Assembly (NCBI RefSeq): GCF_030408455.1
Contig: NZ_CP046977.1
Location: 992,001-1,056,000 of the forward strand
Direction: 5' to 3'
Length of the DNA: 64,000 bases
From: Corynebacterium atrinae
GTDB lineage: Bacteria > Actinomycetota > Actinomycetes > Mycobacteriales > Mycobacteriaceae
Shown: positions 1-8,699 of the stretch, in pieces
How positions within the stretch are numbered: the first letter of the stretch is position 1
How the letters are laid out: each line of letters opens with the position of its first letter
Position numbers and translations under genes: made by a program
Notes under the pieces: generated by a model
Told to the model about the DNA's origin: nothing
Seen by the model: the letters and a program-made list of their open reading frames with translations, nothing else
The model's database searches: none

Positions 1-72
1 CTGTTGCATCAGCCCGCCAGGAATGATGATGAGCACGATGGCCGCGATGGCGACAACGATGAAGGTAGACAT
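1..72 (-). CDS. N-terminus of a membrane protein, cut by the window edge
   Basis: Reading leftward from an ATG at 72, 24 codons are visible before the edge. They encode a hydrophobic N-terminal helix (MSTFIVVAIAAIVLIIIPGG), consistent with a signal anchor or first membrane segment. No family can be named from so little. No strong ribosome-binding site precedes the ATG, so the start is provisional. Confidence 0.45.
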   Translation of the reverse strand, partial: MSTFIVVAIAAIVLIIIPGGLMQQ

Positions 73-735
73 TCTAGCCCTGACTTTCGTATTTTCTCCG
101 CGCGAGACAAGCACTGAGCTGGTAGTTCTTAACCCCTGGCTTGTTGAAAGTGTCTCGGCAGCTGTTTGCGTTTGGATCCTTACCAGTGCAATGTGTGCCG
201 TTCTCGTATTCGTAGATCATGAGTGGCTGGACGTTAGCCGCAAAGCGGACGAGATGCCGGATGCGGCAAGCATGACGCTCATCATGTCCCCTTTGTGGCT
301 AGGTGGCTTCAAGCCTAGCGTATGACCTAGATCACGTATGGCATAAGTGAAGCTCAGGCTAATGGACATCCCCTCTGTTGGTTTCGAGGCGGATGTGAGG
401 GGTGGGTGCACTGCCGCGAAAGTCGCTGTGCGGCGTCCAGGTGGGCGATTGCGATTCCGCCATGATTTCTACATCCGCACGCAGCAATGTCAGTGAATGA
501 CAGCCGGCGGAGACCCGGCAGACCTTTACCCCCGTGTGCGTGTGTCCCTCGGTGAAAAGACGAGAGGCTCACACAACTGTCGCAACACAAAGGACCCGCC
601 CTCAACCACGTGGACGAGCTCGCATTGGGGAATATCAACGCCTGCATGTCAGTGGGTCAGCCCGGTTACAGTTGGGGTGCATGCGCTTTTCCACGAGCGA
701 CAATCGTCTTCAACAGCTTCGACAGGAGTAACAAG
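73..735. other. 660-bp stretch with no supported gene
   Basis: Short open frames exist on both strands, but none has a credible ribosome-binding site, a domain or typical corynebacterial codon use. The AGGAG-like site at about 723-728 belongs to the downstream VOC gene. I see no convincing terminator or repeat. Confidence 0.5.
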
Positions 736-1140
736 ATGCGCCTGTTGCCGGTCATCTATGTCGGGAATACTGACGCAAGCATTCGGTTCTACTCGGCTCT
801 TGGCCTGGACCAGGGTTTTCACGCCGAGGCGGGCGACTGGGTGGAGCTCCAGGCCAGTGGGGGCACGTTGGCTCTCCACTCGGTGTCGAGCGCAGACACC
901 GGACACAAATCGAGGTCGATTGATCTGTGCTTCGAGGCGGATCAGCCGCTTGAGGACACGATGCGGCGGTTGAACGATGCCGAGTTTTCGGGTGGAGAGA
1001 TTGTGGACGAAGATTTCGGCCGCTCTCTTCGTATTGACGACCCGGATGGGCGGTCGATTCAGATCAACGAGTCTCCAGATATTCGCTCCGGAGAATTCCC
1101 ATCTGAATCTGGGCCCAGTACTGCCCGGCGTGAAAAGTAG
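736..1140 (+). CDS. VOC (glyoxalase/bleomycin-resistance fold) protein
   Basis: This 134-residue protein matches one VOC module. It opens with the beta strand LLPVIYVGNTDASIRFYSAL, and ends with a DPDGRSIQI strand typical of the C-terminal half. VOC proteins bind a divalent metal and act as lyases, dioxygenases or drug-binding proteins; the substrate cannot be inferred. The ATG at 736 is chosen because an ACAGGAG site lies about 8 nt upstream; longer in-frame versions lack one. The last 77 bp overlap the tail of the convergent GNAT gene, so both C-termini are encoded on opposite strands of the same DNA. Confidence 0.8.
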   Translation: MRLLPVIYVGNTDASIRFYSALGLDQGFHAEAGDWVELQASGGTLALHSVSSADTGHKSRSIDLCFEADQPLEDTMRRLNDAEFSGGEIVDEDFGRSLRIDDPDGRSIQINESPDIRSGEFPSESGPSTARREK

Positions 1141-1633
1141 CCGCGCGACGTGACCCTTCGACGACAAACCCCACGCGTTCGTACGTTCGCAGCGCCCGGG
1201 AGTTGTACTCCCAGACACTGAGCTCGATCTTGTTGATGCCTAGCTCTTCGAAAGCGAATCGGAGCACCACCCGCATGGCATCCGTGCCGAGGCCCCGACC
1301 GACGTGCTCGCCACCGATGATGATAGCGAGAGTTCCGGCACGGACAATCGGATCAATTCCCCAGACAGTGACGTGACCTACTAGTTCCTTGCTCGCGGTC
1401 TCCTCGATGGAAAAGCCGAAGCTGCTCGCATCCTTGTTGCCACTCCACGTTCGAAACATGTCAATCGTAGAAGAGTGCGGCGTCGGTGTGATCTTGGCGT
1501 TTTGAAAGACCATCCACGTCGGGTCATTCCACCAGGTAGCCAGCAGGGGGAGGTCATCCTCCTCGAGAGCTCGCAGGCGAACCTTGTCGCCCTGCAAAAT
1601 TGACGCTGCATAGTCCCTAAAATCAATGTTCAC
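1064..1633 (-). CDS. GNAT-family N-acetyltransferase (RimJ/RimL type)
   Basis: The 189-residue protein begins with VRLRALEEDDLPLLATWWND, the usual N-terminal strand-helix of RimJ/RimL-like GNATs. It continues to a GRGLGTDAMR acetyl-CoA pyrophosphate-binding loop (around residue 115) and the NSRALRTYERVGF motif. It probably acetylates an amine on a protein terminus or small molecule; the acceptor is unknown. The GTG start at 1633 has GGAG six bases upstream. The 3' end overlaps the convergent VOC gene by 77 bp. Confidence 0.88.
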   Translation of the reverse strand: MNIDFRDYAASILQGDKVRLRALEEDDLPLLATWWNDPTWMVFQNAKITPTPHSSTIDMFRTWSGNKDASSFGFSIEETASKELVGHVTVWGIDPIVRAGTLAIIIGGEHVGRGLGTDAMRVVLRFAFEELGINKIELSVWEYNSRALRTYERVGFVVEGSRRAATFHAGQYWAQIQMGILRSEYLETR

Positions 1634-1736
1634 TTTTTACTCCAATCGGAAGTACGTGGGGTGAACTTGCAGTGGAATCCAGAGCCCGTGGTGTTGCTGG
1701 AGAAAAGCCACACCTGGTTGCCCGCTGGGGTGACCT

Positions 1737-2213
1737 CTAGAGGTACATGAGGACGAGCATGATGACCCAAAGGAGGGCGAAGATGCCGCTAAACATGGAC
1801 AGCTGAGACTTGGTCTTGTCCCACTTGGCGTCGTCGAGCTGATCTGCCTCGGGATCGAAGTCCCCAGCGTCGAGCAGGCCGAGAGAGCCCATCATCTTCC
1901 GTTGGCGAGGCTGGATGAGGAAGAGGAGGATTGCCCACGCGATAACGGCCAGGGTGATCGCGATGTGGTACTTGCCCTCCCGCCAATAGGAGCCATCGGT
2001 GAACATGATGCCCACGCCGATGATCGGCGCGAGGGCGGAGAGCATGCCGTAGACACTGGTGATCCGGTGCAGGACGGCAGCGGCTCCAGCGGCCTTCGCG
2101 TCACCCGCGCGGGCCTTGACAGCCTGGGCCGGGAAGGTGGACGTAGCGATGGTGACGGGTCCGATGAACAGGACAGCCGCCAGCACGTGGAGGACGATCA
2201 TGATGGTGGTCAA
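1737..2213 (-). CDS. Small four-helix integral membrane protein (DUF2269-like)
   Basis: The 158-residue protein has four hydrophobic segments, at about residues 3-23, 54-75, 84-102 and 139-157. A charged cytoplasmic-looking loop lies between the third and fourth. It resembles the actinobacterial DUF2269-type membrane proteins, whose function is unknown. The start is a TTG at 2213 with AAAGGG about eight bases upstream; an ATG five codons in is the alternative. It reads in the same direction as the HNH gene and putP. Confidence 0.7.
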   Translation of the reverse strand: MTTIMIVLHVLAAVLFIGPVTIATSTFPAQAVKARAGDAKAAGAAAVLHRITSVYGMLSALAPIIGVGIMFTDGSYWREGKYHIAITLAVIAWAILLFLIQPRQRKMMGSLGLLDAGDFDPEADQLDDAKWDKTKSQLSMFSGIFALLWVIMLVLMYL

Positions 2214-2282
2214 GGAGTGACCCTTTCAGAATTGGTAGTCTCGGTATTCCCTGGCCATCCTAGTGAAGCCAGGTGGGGGAAG

Positions 2283-2876
2283 CTACGTGAGGATGTGGTG
2301 ACACGCCCGCCTCATCGTGCGGATGTCTGCGGTGGGGAGAGGAAGCTCGTAGGCCTCGGCGACTGCCGCGAGGCGCTGGGCGTACCAGCAGCGCGAGCTA
2401 CGGTGCGACGGCATCCAGTCCGACGGAAGCTGGTCAGATTTGTCCCGGTTCGCGGCGGCGGACACGGGGTAGAGGTTGCGGGGATCATTGGCGAATGCCT
2501 GGCGCTGGCTCGGTGTCCAACGATGCGCGCCCAAATCCCACGCCGCGGAGAGCGGGAAGATGTGATCGATGTCGATGGCATCGGAGACGCTCAACGTGGA
2601 TCCCGTATAGGGATCGTCGAAGGTGGCTGCACCGGTGAGGGTGCAGGTGGGGGTGTCTAAGACGGCGTCGATAAGCAGGGAGGCGAGAAGCGCCTCCCGG
2701 ATTGTGCAGGGGCCATGGGGAGCCCAGCCGGAGCCGAACTCGGCGCGCGAGTAGCCCAGGACGCGGGCACGTTGGGGAACGTCAGCGACCTCAGGCAGCG
2801 GTTGGGGAAGGCCGCGGGGCACCACCATGACGGCGGTGGCGACAACGAGGACGGCGAAGAAAAAAGAAAGCCTCAC
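2283..2876 (-). CDS. Secreted HNH-type nuclease (DUF1524/GmrSD C-terminal-like)
   Basis: The 197-residue protein has a cleavable-looking N-terminal signal (about residues 1-18). The mature part carries DIDHIFPLSAAWDLGA, then NDPRNL, then the NRDKSDQLPSDWMP stretch. That Asp-His...Asn...Asn/Lys arrangement is the HNH core of the DUF1524 family. Many actinobacteria export such proteins, presumably for nucleic-acid scavenging or competition. The GTG start at 2876 lies inside the putP terminator hairpin and no ribosome-binding site is visible, so the start or its expression mode is uncertain. The domain call is firm; the biological role is inference. Confidence 0.8.
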   Translation of the reverse strand: MRLSFFFAVLVVATAVMVVPRGLPQPLPEVADVPQRARVLGYSRAEFGSGWAPHGPCTIREALLASLLIDAVLDTPTCTLTGAATFDDPYTGSTLSVSDAIDIDHIFPLSAAWDLGAHRWTPSQRQAFANDPRNLYPVSAAANRDKSDQLPSDWMPSHRSSRCWYAQRLAAVAEAYELPLPTADIRTMRRACHHILT

Positions 2877-2901
2877 ACCAGTATTGGACTGGTGTGAGGC
2901 T
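2869..2901 (-). terminator. Rho-independent terminator of putP
   Basis: A perfect 14-bp inverted repeat (AGCCTCACACCAGT and its complement) has a 5-nt loop. Reading leftward it is followed by TTTCTTTTTT. It sits 28 bp after the putP stop codon, a textbook intrinsic terminator. It also contains the GTG start of the next gene. Confidence 0.92.
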
Positions 2902-2929
2902 GCGCAGGTTCCCTGAGAAGATCCCCTGG

Positions 2930-4507
2930 CTAGAGTTCGCCGCGCTCGACCTTTGCGGCGGCGACCTCAATGTCGATGTCTTCGTGCTTATTCACGATGG
3001 CGGCCAGGTGAGAGGCCTTATCAAACTCCTCGAGAACCTCCGGCTTGGGAGGGGCGGTGAGCAGCGTGACAGCAATCATCACGACGGAGGCGGCGATGAA
3101 GCCCGGAACCATTTCGTAGATGATGTCGGACCCACCGAGCGTGCCCCAGGCGAGGACCACGACCGCGCCGGTGATCATGCCGGCGATCGCGCCCGGAGCG
3201 TTGAGGCGCTTCCAATACAGCGACGCCAAGACCAGCGGGCCGAAGGCGGCACCGAAGCCTGCCCAGGCGAAGCCGACCAGGCCCAAAATGGTGTCGGAGG
3301 GCGTGATGGCCAAGATGCCGGCCACGATGGCGACGACGAAGACCGCCGAGCGCGAGAGGTTAATGAGGACATTCTCCTCAGGCAGACGCTTGCGGATGAT
3401 CTTGTACAGATCCTCAATGAGCGAGGAGGACACGACAAGCAGCTGGGAAGACATCGTCGACATGATCGCGGCGAGCACGGCCGTGAGGACGAGGCCAGCG
3501 AGCAGCGGGTGGAAGAGAATGCGCCCCATGTCGAGGAAGACCGTCTCAAACGCAGAACGGTCGGTGACGGCGATATCCGGGTTCTGCGAGAAGAACACGG
3601 TACCGATGACAGCAGTGGCCGTGGCACCGAGGATGCACAGGAGCATCCAGCCAATGCCGATCCAGCGGCCCACCTTCGCCTCGGCGGGGGAGCGCAGAGC
3701 CATGAAGCGGACGAGGATGTGCGGCTGCCCGAAGTAGCCCAAACCCCACGCCAAGTTACCGATGATCGCCGCGGCCGAAACACCGGCGATCATGTTGAAG
3801 TACGTCGGATTGCCCACGCCGCTGGTGTACGGGCCGTAGTCATTCGACGCGGCCCAGGTCCAGATATCGGAGGGATTGTCCAAGGCAATGAGCGCCATGA
3901 CCGGCACAATAATGAGCGAGGCGAACATGATCATGCCCTGCACCGCATCGGTATAAGAGACGGCCAGGAAGCCGCCGATGAAGGTGTACGCCACGGTCAC
4001 GGCCGCGATGATGAGCATGCCGTTGAGGTATTCGCCACCGAAGGTTGCCTCGAAGTAGCGGCCGCCGGAAACCATGCCGGCGGAGACGTAGAAGGTGAAG
4101 AAGAAGATAATAATGCCTGCCGCCACGATGCGGAGGATCCGGGACTTGTCGTGCAGGCGGTTTTCGAAGAAGCTGGGCAAGGTGATGGAGTTGTTGGCCA
4201 CCTCAGAGTAGGAGCGCAGCCTGGGGGCCACCCACTTCCAGTTTGCCCAGGCACCGACGAGAAGGCCGATGGCAATCCACAGCTCGGACATACCGGTGAC
4301 AAACAGGGCGCCCGGCAGGCCCATGAGCAGCCAGCCCGACATGTCAGAGGCGCCGGCGGACATGGCGGCGACGAAGGGGTTCAATCCGCGATCAGCCAGC
4401 ACGTAGTCGTCGTACTTATCTGTCTTGCGATAACTCCAATAACCAATCGCGAGCATCAGCGCCATATACATGATGATGGCGATGATGAACCAGGTTGTTT
4501 CGCTCAC
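2930..4507 (-). CDS. putP: Sodium/proline symporter PutP
   Basis: This 525-residue member of the SSS (solute:sodium symporter) family has about 13 membrane helices. It carries the PutP-type helix 2 stretch AMSAGASDMSGWLLMGLPGA and the central LAWGLGYFGQPHILVRFMAL signature. It imports proline with Na+ for nutrition and osmoprotection. The GTG at 4507 is chosen because AAGGAGG lies just upstream, and the protein then starts directly before the first helix; a longer in-frame extension is not PutP-like. It is monocistronic, ending at a strong terminator, and is divergent from the helicase operon. Confidence 0.95.
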   Translation of the reverse strand: MSETTWFIIAIIMYMALMLAIGYWSYRKTDKYDDYVLADRGLNPFVAAMSAGASDMSGWLLMGLPGALFVTGMSELWIAIGLLVGAWANWKWVAPRLRSYSEVANNSITLPSFFENRLHDKSRILRIVAAGIIIFFFTFYVSAGMVSGGRYFEATFGGEYLNGMLIIAAVTVAYTFIGGFLAVSYTDAVQGMIMFASLIIVPVMALIALDNPSDIWTWAASNDYGPYTSGVGNPTYFNMIAGVSAAAIIGNLAWGLGYFGQPHILVRFMALRSPAEAKVGRWIGIGWMLLCILGATATAVIGTVFFSQNPDIAVTDRSAFETVFLDMGRILFHPLLAGLVLTAVLAAIMSTMSSQLLVVSSSLIEDLYKIIRKRLPEENVLINLSRSAVFVVAIVAGILAITPSDTILGLVGFAWAGFGAAFGPLVLASLYWKRLNAPGAIAGMITGAVVVLAWGTLGGSDIIYEMVPGFIAASVVMIAVTLLTAPPKPEVLEEFDKASHLAAIVNKHEDIDIEVAAAKVERGEL

Positions 4508-4774
4508 CGTGCGGTCCTCCTTGTAGAAAATCTCGTAGACGTGGAAACAGGGTGTCGTTCCGCACGTTAACGGCCCAGGCATTGTGTGCCCAAACCGATA
4601 GTCCCACCATTGAGACCTAGCCCACGATCTTAGTGTGCAGAACCAGGAGATAACCTGCATCGGGCCTGAACGTAACAACCCTGTAACAAACTCGTCACCA
4701 GGGGAGCGAGCCCACGATGACGTCGATGATGCTCGACCCTGCTTGTGTCTGCCCCAGGTGGTAGAAAAGAACCT
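4508..4774. promoter_or_regulatory. Divergent promoter region of putP and the SNF2 operon
   Basis: A 267-bp spacer separates two divergent transcription units, so both promoters must lie here. No unambiguous -35/-10 pair was picked. The repeated GTAACAA words at about 4673-4690 are the only notable short repeat. Confidence 0.5.
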
Positions 4775-7700
4775 ATGCCTTCTTTCCTTCTGCACGGCCT
4801 CTGGATGCCTTCCGGCCTCCATATTTGGGTCGAGCAGGTGGAGGGACATCGGGTGGTGTTGCCCTCAGCGGTGCCTCAGTCGACCTTCCCGCCAGCGGCC
4901 CGTTTCCTCCTCCGGGACCGTTCTTTTCGGCATCGAGTTCGCACAGAGTTGCGGACTCCGAAAGGCCGCAAGGTTGAGTTGACCATTCCCACCGCCTCTT
5001 TCGCGCCGGAACAGGCAGTGGAGGTGCTCAGCCAGCTGGCGTTCCTCCTGGAGCCAGGCGCGGCGGCGACGAAAGCCCAGCGGGCGGCCATCGCCCCCGA
5101 CCTGGAGTGGCTGGTGCGCATGAACACCGGCTTGGCGCGCTTTGCCCAAGCCGGTCGGGTGGTGCCCAAGCTGCTCTTCGAAGACGGCATGTGGTGGCCG
5201 CAGTGGCAACTGGCCTCGGGCCTGGGGGAGCGGGGCTGGTTGGCGGAGATGGTCGCCTCCGCGCCGGGCATTCTCACGGCGAATAACCGGAACCTCGAGT
5301 CGATTGCGGATCAGCTCATCCATTGGAATGCCTCGGCGCTATTGGAGGATTTGTCGCAATCGCCGCGGCCTTATCCCTGGCACGATTTCGCCGAATCCTT
5401 GCTCAATTCCACGCCGCTGCGCCGCGGTGGGCCGACACTGCTGCGCGCAGTGAACGATTGGAAAGATTCCATCACTGCGATCGATCTGCAGTTGGTCTTC
5501 ATCGTGGAGGAACCTTCCAAGGATGATCTGCACGTCGATCCGGATGACAACTCGTGGCCCGTTCGGGTGCAGGTGCGCTCGGGGACGGACTCGCCGCGAC
5601 CGGTGCGCACGGATGAGGTGGACCGGGCGAGCGTGGAAAAGCTGCGCTCGTCCCAGCGCCGGGCGATCGACGTCAGTGATCTGCTTGATCCTTCCCTGCG
5701 GACCCGCTTTGGCACTGATGCTGGCATTGACCCGGGACACCGCGAGCAAGCCGGTGACTGGGATGTGTACCTGACCACCGCTGAAATCGTCGAGTTTATT
5801 GCCCGTGATGTGCCCAAGCTTAAGGCTGCCGGGTTCGTGGTCATGCTGCCGAAGGCGTGGTCGACCTATGAGACCAAGGCGCGGTTGGAAACCTCCGAGC
5901 AGACCGATGCGGCCGTGGGGGCGACGAAGAAGCATTTCGGGCTCGATCAAATCGTGGAGTACAACTGGCGCATGTCGGTGGGCGATATTGAGCTGACCGA
6001 TGCGGAGATGACGGAGCTGGTTAATTCCAAGACCGGCCTGATTAAGCTGCGCGGCGAGTGGGTCATGGCCGATACCTCCGCCCTGGCCAAGATCACGGGC
6101 TATATGCAGGAGCTGGCCGCGACCTCGCGGAAGCGGCGCAGGAAAGAGTTGGATAAGGCCGCCGCTCGTGCGGAGCGGGCGCGCGTGCTGGAGGAACCGG
6201 GCTGGGAGGAGCTCGTTGCTGCTGTGGACCGGCAGCGCGAAGCGTTTAACCAGGATTTCTCGGAGGGCGGGGATGTCGGCGAGGTCACCCTCGCGGAGTT
6301 GCGGCAGCTTGCTCTGGAATCCATGGCCGCCGAGCCCATCGAGTTCACCGGCTCGACGTGGCACGCAGCCCTGCTCGGCGGAACCGCGACCGTTGCCCCG
6401 GAACGCGTCGAGCTGCCCGCTACCGTCCACGCGGAGCTGCGTGACTATCAGCGGCGCGGCGTTGACTGGTTGTACTGGATGTCGCGCAATAACCTTGGTG
6501 CGGTCCTCGCCGATGACATGGGCTTGGGCAAGACGCTGCAGCTTTTGTCCCTGCTGGCCATCGAGCACGAGCGGGGGGAAGCCGCCGGGCCGACCCTCGT
6601 GGTCGCCCCAACGTCCGTGGTGGGCAACTGGGCGAAGGAAGCGGCGCGTTTCGTGCCGGACCTGCGGGTCTTGGTGCATCACGGGCCGGAGCGCCTCCAC
6701 GGCGAGGAGTTGCTTGCGACGTTGAACACCACCGACCTCATGGTCACCAGCTACGGCGTGGTGGGGCGCGACTTCCAGGAGCTGGGCACGGTGGAGTGGG
6801 ATCGCGTGGTGCTCGATGAAGCCCAGGCGATTAAGAATTCCACCACGCGGGCGTCCAAGGCCGTGCGTTCACTGCCCAGCCGACACCGCATCGCTCTGAC
6901 CGGCACTCCGGTGGAAAACCGCCTGAGCGAAATGCGTTCCATCCTGGATTTTGTCAATCCGGGCGTGCTCGGGTCGACGAGCTTTTTCCGCAACCATTTC
7001 GCCAAAGCCATCGAGCGCGAGCAGGACCCGGAGATGACGGAACGGCTGCGTGCCCTCACCGCGCCGTTTATCTTGCGCCGCCTCAAAACTGATCCGACGA
7101 TCATCGATGATCTCCCGGAGAAGAATGAGGAGATTATTACTGTGCAGATGACGGCGGAGCAGGCGGCGCTGTACAAGGCGCTGGTCGATGATGTCCAGAC
7201 TCGCCTCGCCCAGCGCCAGGGGATGGCCCGCCGCGGCCTCGTGCTGGCCACGATCACGCGCATCAAGCAGATTTGTAATCACCCGGCGCAGTACCTCGGC
7301 GACGGTTCCTCGGTGACGTCCAAGGGCCGCCATCGTTCCGGCAAGGTGGCGGAACTTATGCGCCTGCTCGACGAGGCCGTGGCGACTGAGCAGCGCGTGC
7401 TCATTTTTACCCAGTACAAGGCCTTCGGCGATCTCCTCGTTCCTTATCTTTCCGAGCGTTTCGGCGAGACCATTCCCTTCCTCCACGGCGGCGTGACCAA
7501 GACTGGCCGCGATCGCATGGTTGCCAACTTCCAATCGCCCGGAGGTCCGCCCGCGATGATCCTTTCGCTCAAGGCGGGTGGCACGGGCCTCAACCTCACC
7601 GCTGCGTCGATGGTCATCCACATGGACCGGTGGTGGAACCCGGCCGTGGAAAATCAGGCCACCGACCGGGCTTTCCGCATCGGGCAGGACAAAAACGTCG

Positions 7701-7870
7701 CGGTGTACAAGATGATTACCGCCGGTACGCTGGAGGAATCCATCCAAGACATTCTTGATGGCAAGACGGAACTTGCTGGCGCCGTCATCGGTGAGGGCGA
7801 GGGCTGGATCACTGAGCTCGGCCCGGAGCAGCTTGCCCAGCTCATGAGCTATCGCGGGAGGGAGGAATAA
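4775..7870 (+). CDS. SWI2/SNF2-family DEAD-like helicase
   Basis: The 1031-residue superfamily 2 ATPase has a long N-terminal SNF2-associated region (about 1-520). This is followed by motif I DDMGLGKT (about 580), motif Ia VVAPTSVVGNW, motif II DEAQ (about 681), motif III LTGTPVENRL and C-terminal helicase motifs ending LKAGGTGLNL and QATDRAFRIGQ. These proteins translocate on duplex DNA and remodel protein-DNA complexes. The ATG at 4775 is preferred over one ten codons earlier, since homologues start near LLHGLWMPSG. One base separates its stop from the SWIM gene, implying translational coupling. It is the first gene of a four-gene operon. Confidence 0.93.
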   Translation: MPSFLLHGLWMPSGLHIWVEQVEGHRVVLPSAVPQSTFPPAARFLLRDRSFRHRVRTELRTPKGRKVELTIPTASFAPEQAVEVLSQLAFLLEPGAAATKAQRAAIAPDLEWLVRMNTGLARFAQAGRVVPKLLFEDGMWWPQWQLASGLGERGWLAEMVASAPGILTANNRNLESIADQLIHWNASALLEDLSQSPRPYPWHDFAESLLNSTPLRRGGPTLLRAVNDWKDSITAIDLQLVFIVEEPSKDDLHVDPDDNSWPVRVQVRSGTDSPRPVRTDEVDRASVEKLRSSQRRAIDVSDLLDPSLRTRFGTDAGIDPGHREQAGDWDVYLTTAEIVEFIARDVPKLKAAGFVVMLPKAWSTYETKARLETSEQTDAAVGATKKHFGLDQIVEYNWRMSVGDIELTDAEMTELVNSKTGLIKLRGEWVMADTSALAKITGYMQELAATSRKRRRKELDKAAARAERARVLEEPGWEELVAAVDRQREAFNQDFSEGGDVGEVTLAELRQLALESMAAEPIEFTGSTWHAALLGGTATVAPERVELPATVHAELRDYQRRGVDWLYWMSRNNLGAVLADDMGLGKTLQLLSLLAIEHERGEAAGPTLVVAPTSVVGNWAKEAARFVPDLRVLVHHGPERLHGEELLATLNTTDLMVTSYGVVGRDFQELGTVEWDRVVLDEAQAIKNSTTRASKAVRSLPSRHRIALTGTPVENRLSEMRSILDFVNPGVLGSTSFFRNHFAKAIEREQDPEMTERLRALTAPFILRRLKTDPTIIDDLPEKNEEIITVQMTAEQAALYKALVDDVQTRLAQRQGMARRGLVLATITRIKQICNHPAQYLGDGSSVTSKGRHRSGKVAELMRLLDEAVATEQRVLIFTQYKAFGDLLVPYLSERFGETIPFLHGGVTKTGRDRMVANFQSPGGPPAMILSLKAGGTGLNLTAASMVIHMDRWWNPAVENQATDRAFRIGQDKNVAVYKMITAGTLEESIQDILDGKTELAGAVIGEGEGWITELGPEQLAQLMSYRGREE

Positions 7871-7871
7871 C

Positions 7872-8699
7872 ATGCCGCAGCGCCCATCTGAGGACAACGT
7901 CATCTACGCCAACTTCGGCGCCAAAACCCGCGTCAGTGGCCCGGCCGATGTCACGGCCATCCCGCAGCGATCCCGGCAGAAGATGTCGCCGGGGGCACAA
8001 GTGCTTATCGACGCCATTACCTCCCGCACCGACAGCGGTCGCCTCAGCCGCGGCCGCAAGTACGCGGCCGGAGGCCACGTGGTCACCCTGGAGCTGCTCA
8101 ACGGTCGGGCACATGCGCAGGTGGCGGGCTCCCAAAACGAGCCCTTCAATGTCTCCGTCGTGTTGCCCTATCGCTCCTCCGATGAGCTCAGTGACGTCGC
8201 GGCGGCACTGGCCCGTACCCCGAACGGCATGAAGCGGGCCCGGCAGGGAGATCTGTCCGAGGAATTGCTCAAGGTGCTGGTCACCGAACTCCCGGAGGAC
8301 ATTCGTTTCCTCTGTGACTGCCCCGATCCGGCCCCGGTGTGCAAGCACGAGGTGGCGGTCGTTGAGGTGCTTGCCTCGCGTATTGATGCCGACCCGCAGC
8401 TGCTCTTCGAGATCCGGGGCCTCAACCTTCCCGCGTTGGAGCAGGCCGTCATGGCCCAGGCGAAGGGAGCGGCGAAGGAGTCGGAGGATGACCCACAGCT
8501 GTTCTGGTCGGGCCGGCAGTTCCCTGACCTGCCGACCCCTCGCCTGGCTCCGGCGCTCGACGACTCTGACCTGGATCTTCTGCACAAGGCCATGCGGATT
8601 ATTTCCTATACCAATGTCGAACAATTGCGGGCCGTGTCCGACTTGGAAGACCTGTACGACGCCTTGTGTCAGGGTGGCGTGATAGACAATGACTCATGA
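7872..8699 (+). CDS. SWIM zinc-finger protein
   Basis: The 275-residue protein contains the SWIM signature CxCxnCxH, seen as FLCDCPDPAPVCKHEVAV around residues 152-168. SWIM domains bind zinc and are thought to mediate DNA or protein contacts. In actinobacteria they are commonly encoded next to SNF2 helicases, and here the two genes are one base apart. The rest has no catalytic motif, so it probably acts as an adaptor for the helicase. The 3' end overlaps the nuclease gene by four bases (ATGA), another sign of coupled translation. Confidence 0.88.
   Translation: MPQRPSEDNVIYANFGAKTRVSGPADVTAIPQRSRQKMSPGAQVLIDAITSRTDSGRLSRGRKYAAGGHVVTLELLNGRAHAQVAGSQNEPFNVSVVLPYRSSDELSDVAAALARTPNGMKRARQGDLSEELLKVLVTELPEDIRFLCDCPDPAPVCKHEVAVVEVLASRIDADPQLLFEIRGLNLPALEQAVMAQAKGAAKESEDDPQLFWSGRQFPDLPTPRLAPALDDSDLDLLHKAMRIISYTNVEQLRAVSDLEDLYDALCQGGVIDNDS

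Noticed and set aside
23-735. Several 60-158-codon frames at the left edge
   Set aside because: No ribosome-binding sites, domains or codon bias; they overlap one another on both strands.
2894-4570. A 558-codon open frame antisense to putP
   Set aside because: It mirrors putP, is extremely rich in His/Asp/Gly as expected for the opposite strand of a GC-rich membrane protein gene, and has no ribosome-binding site or domain.
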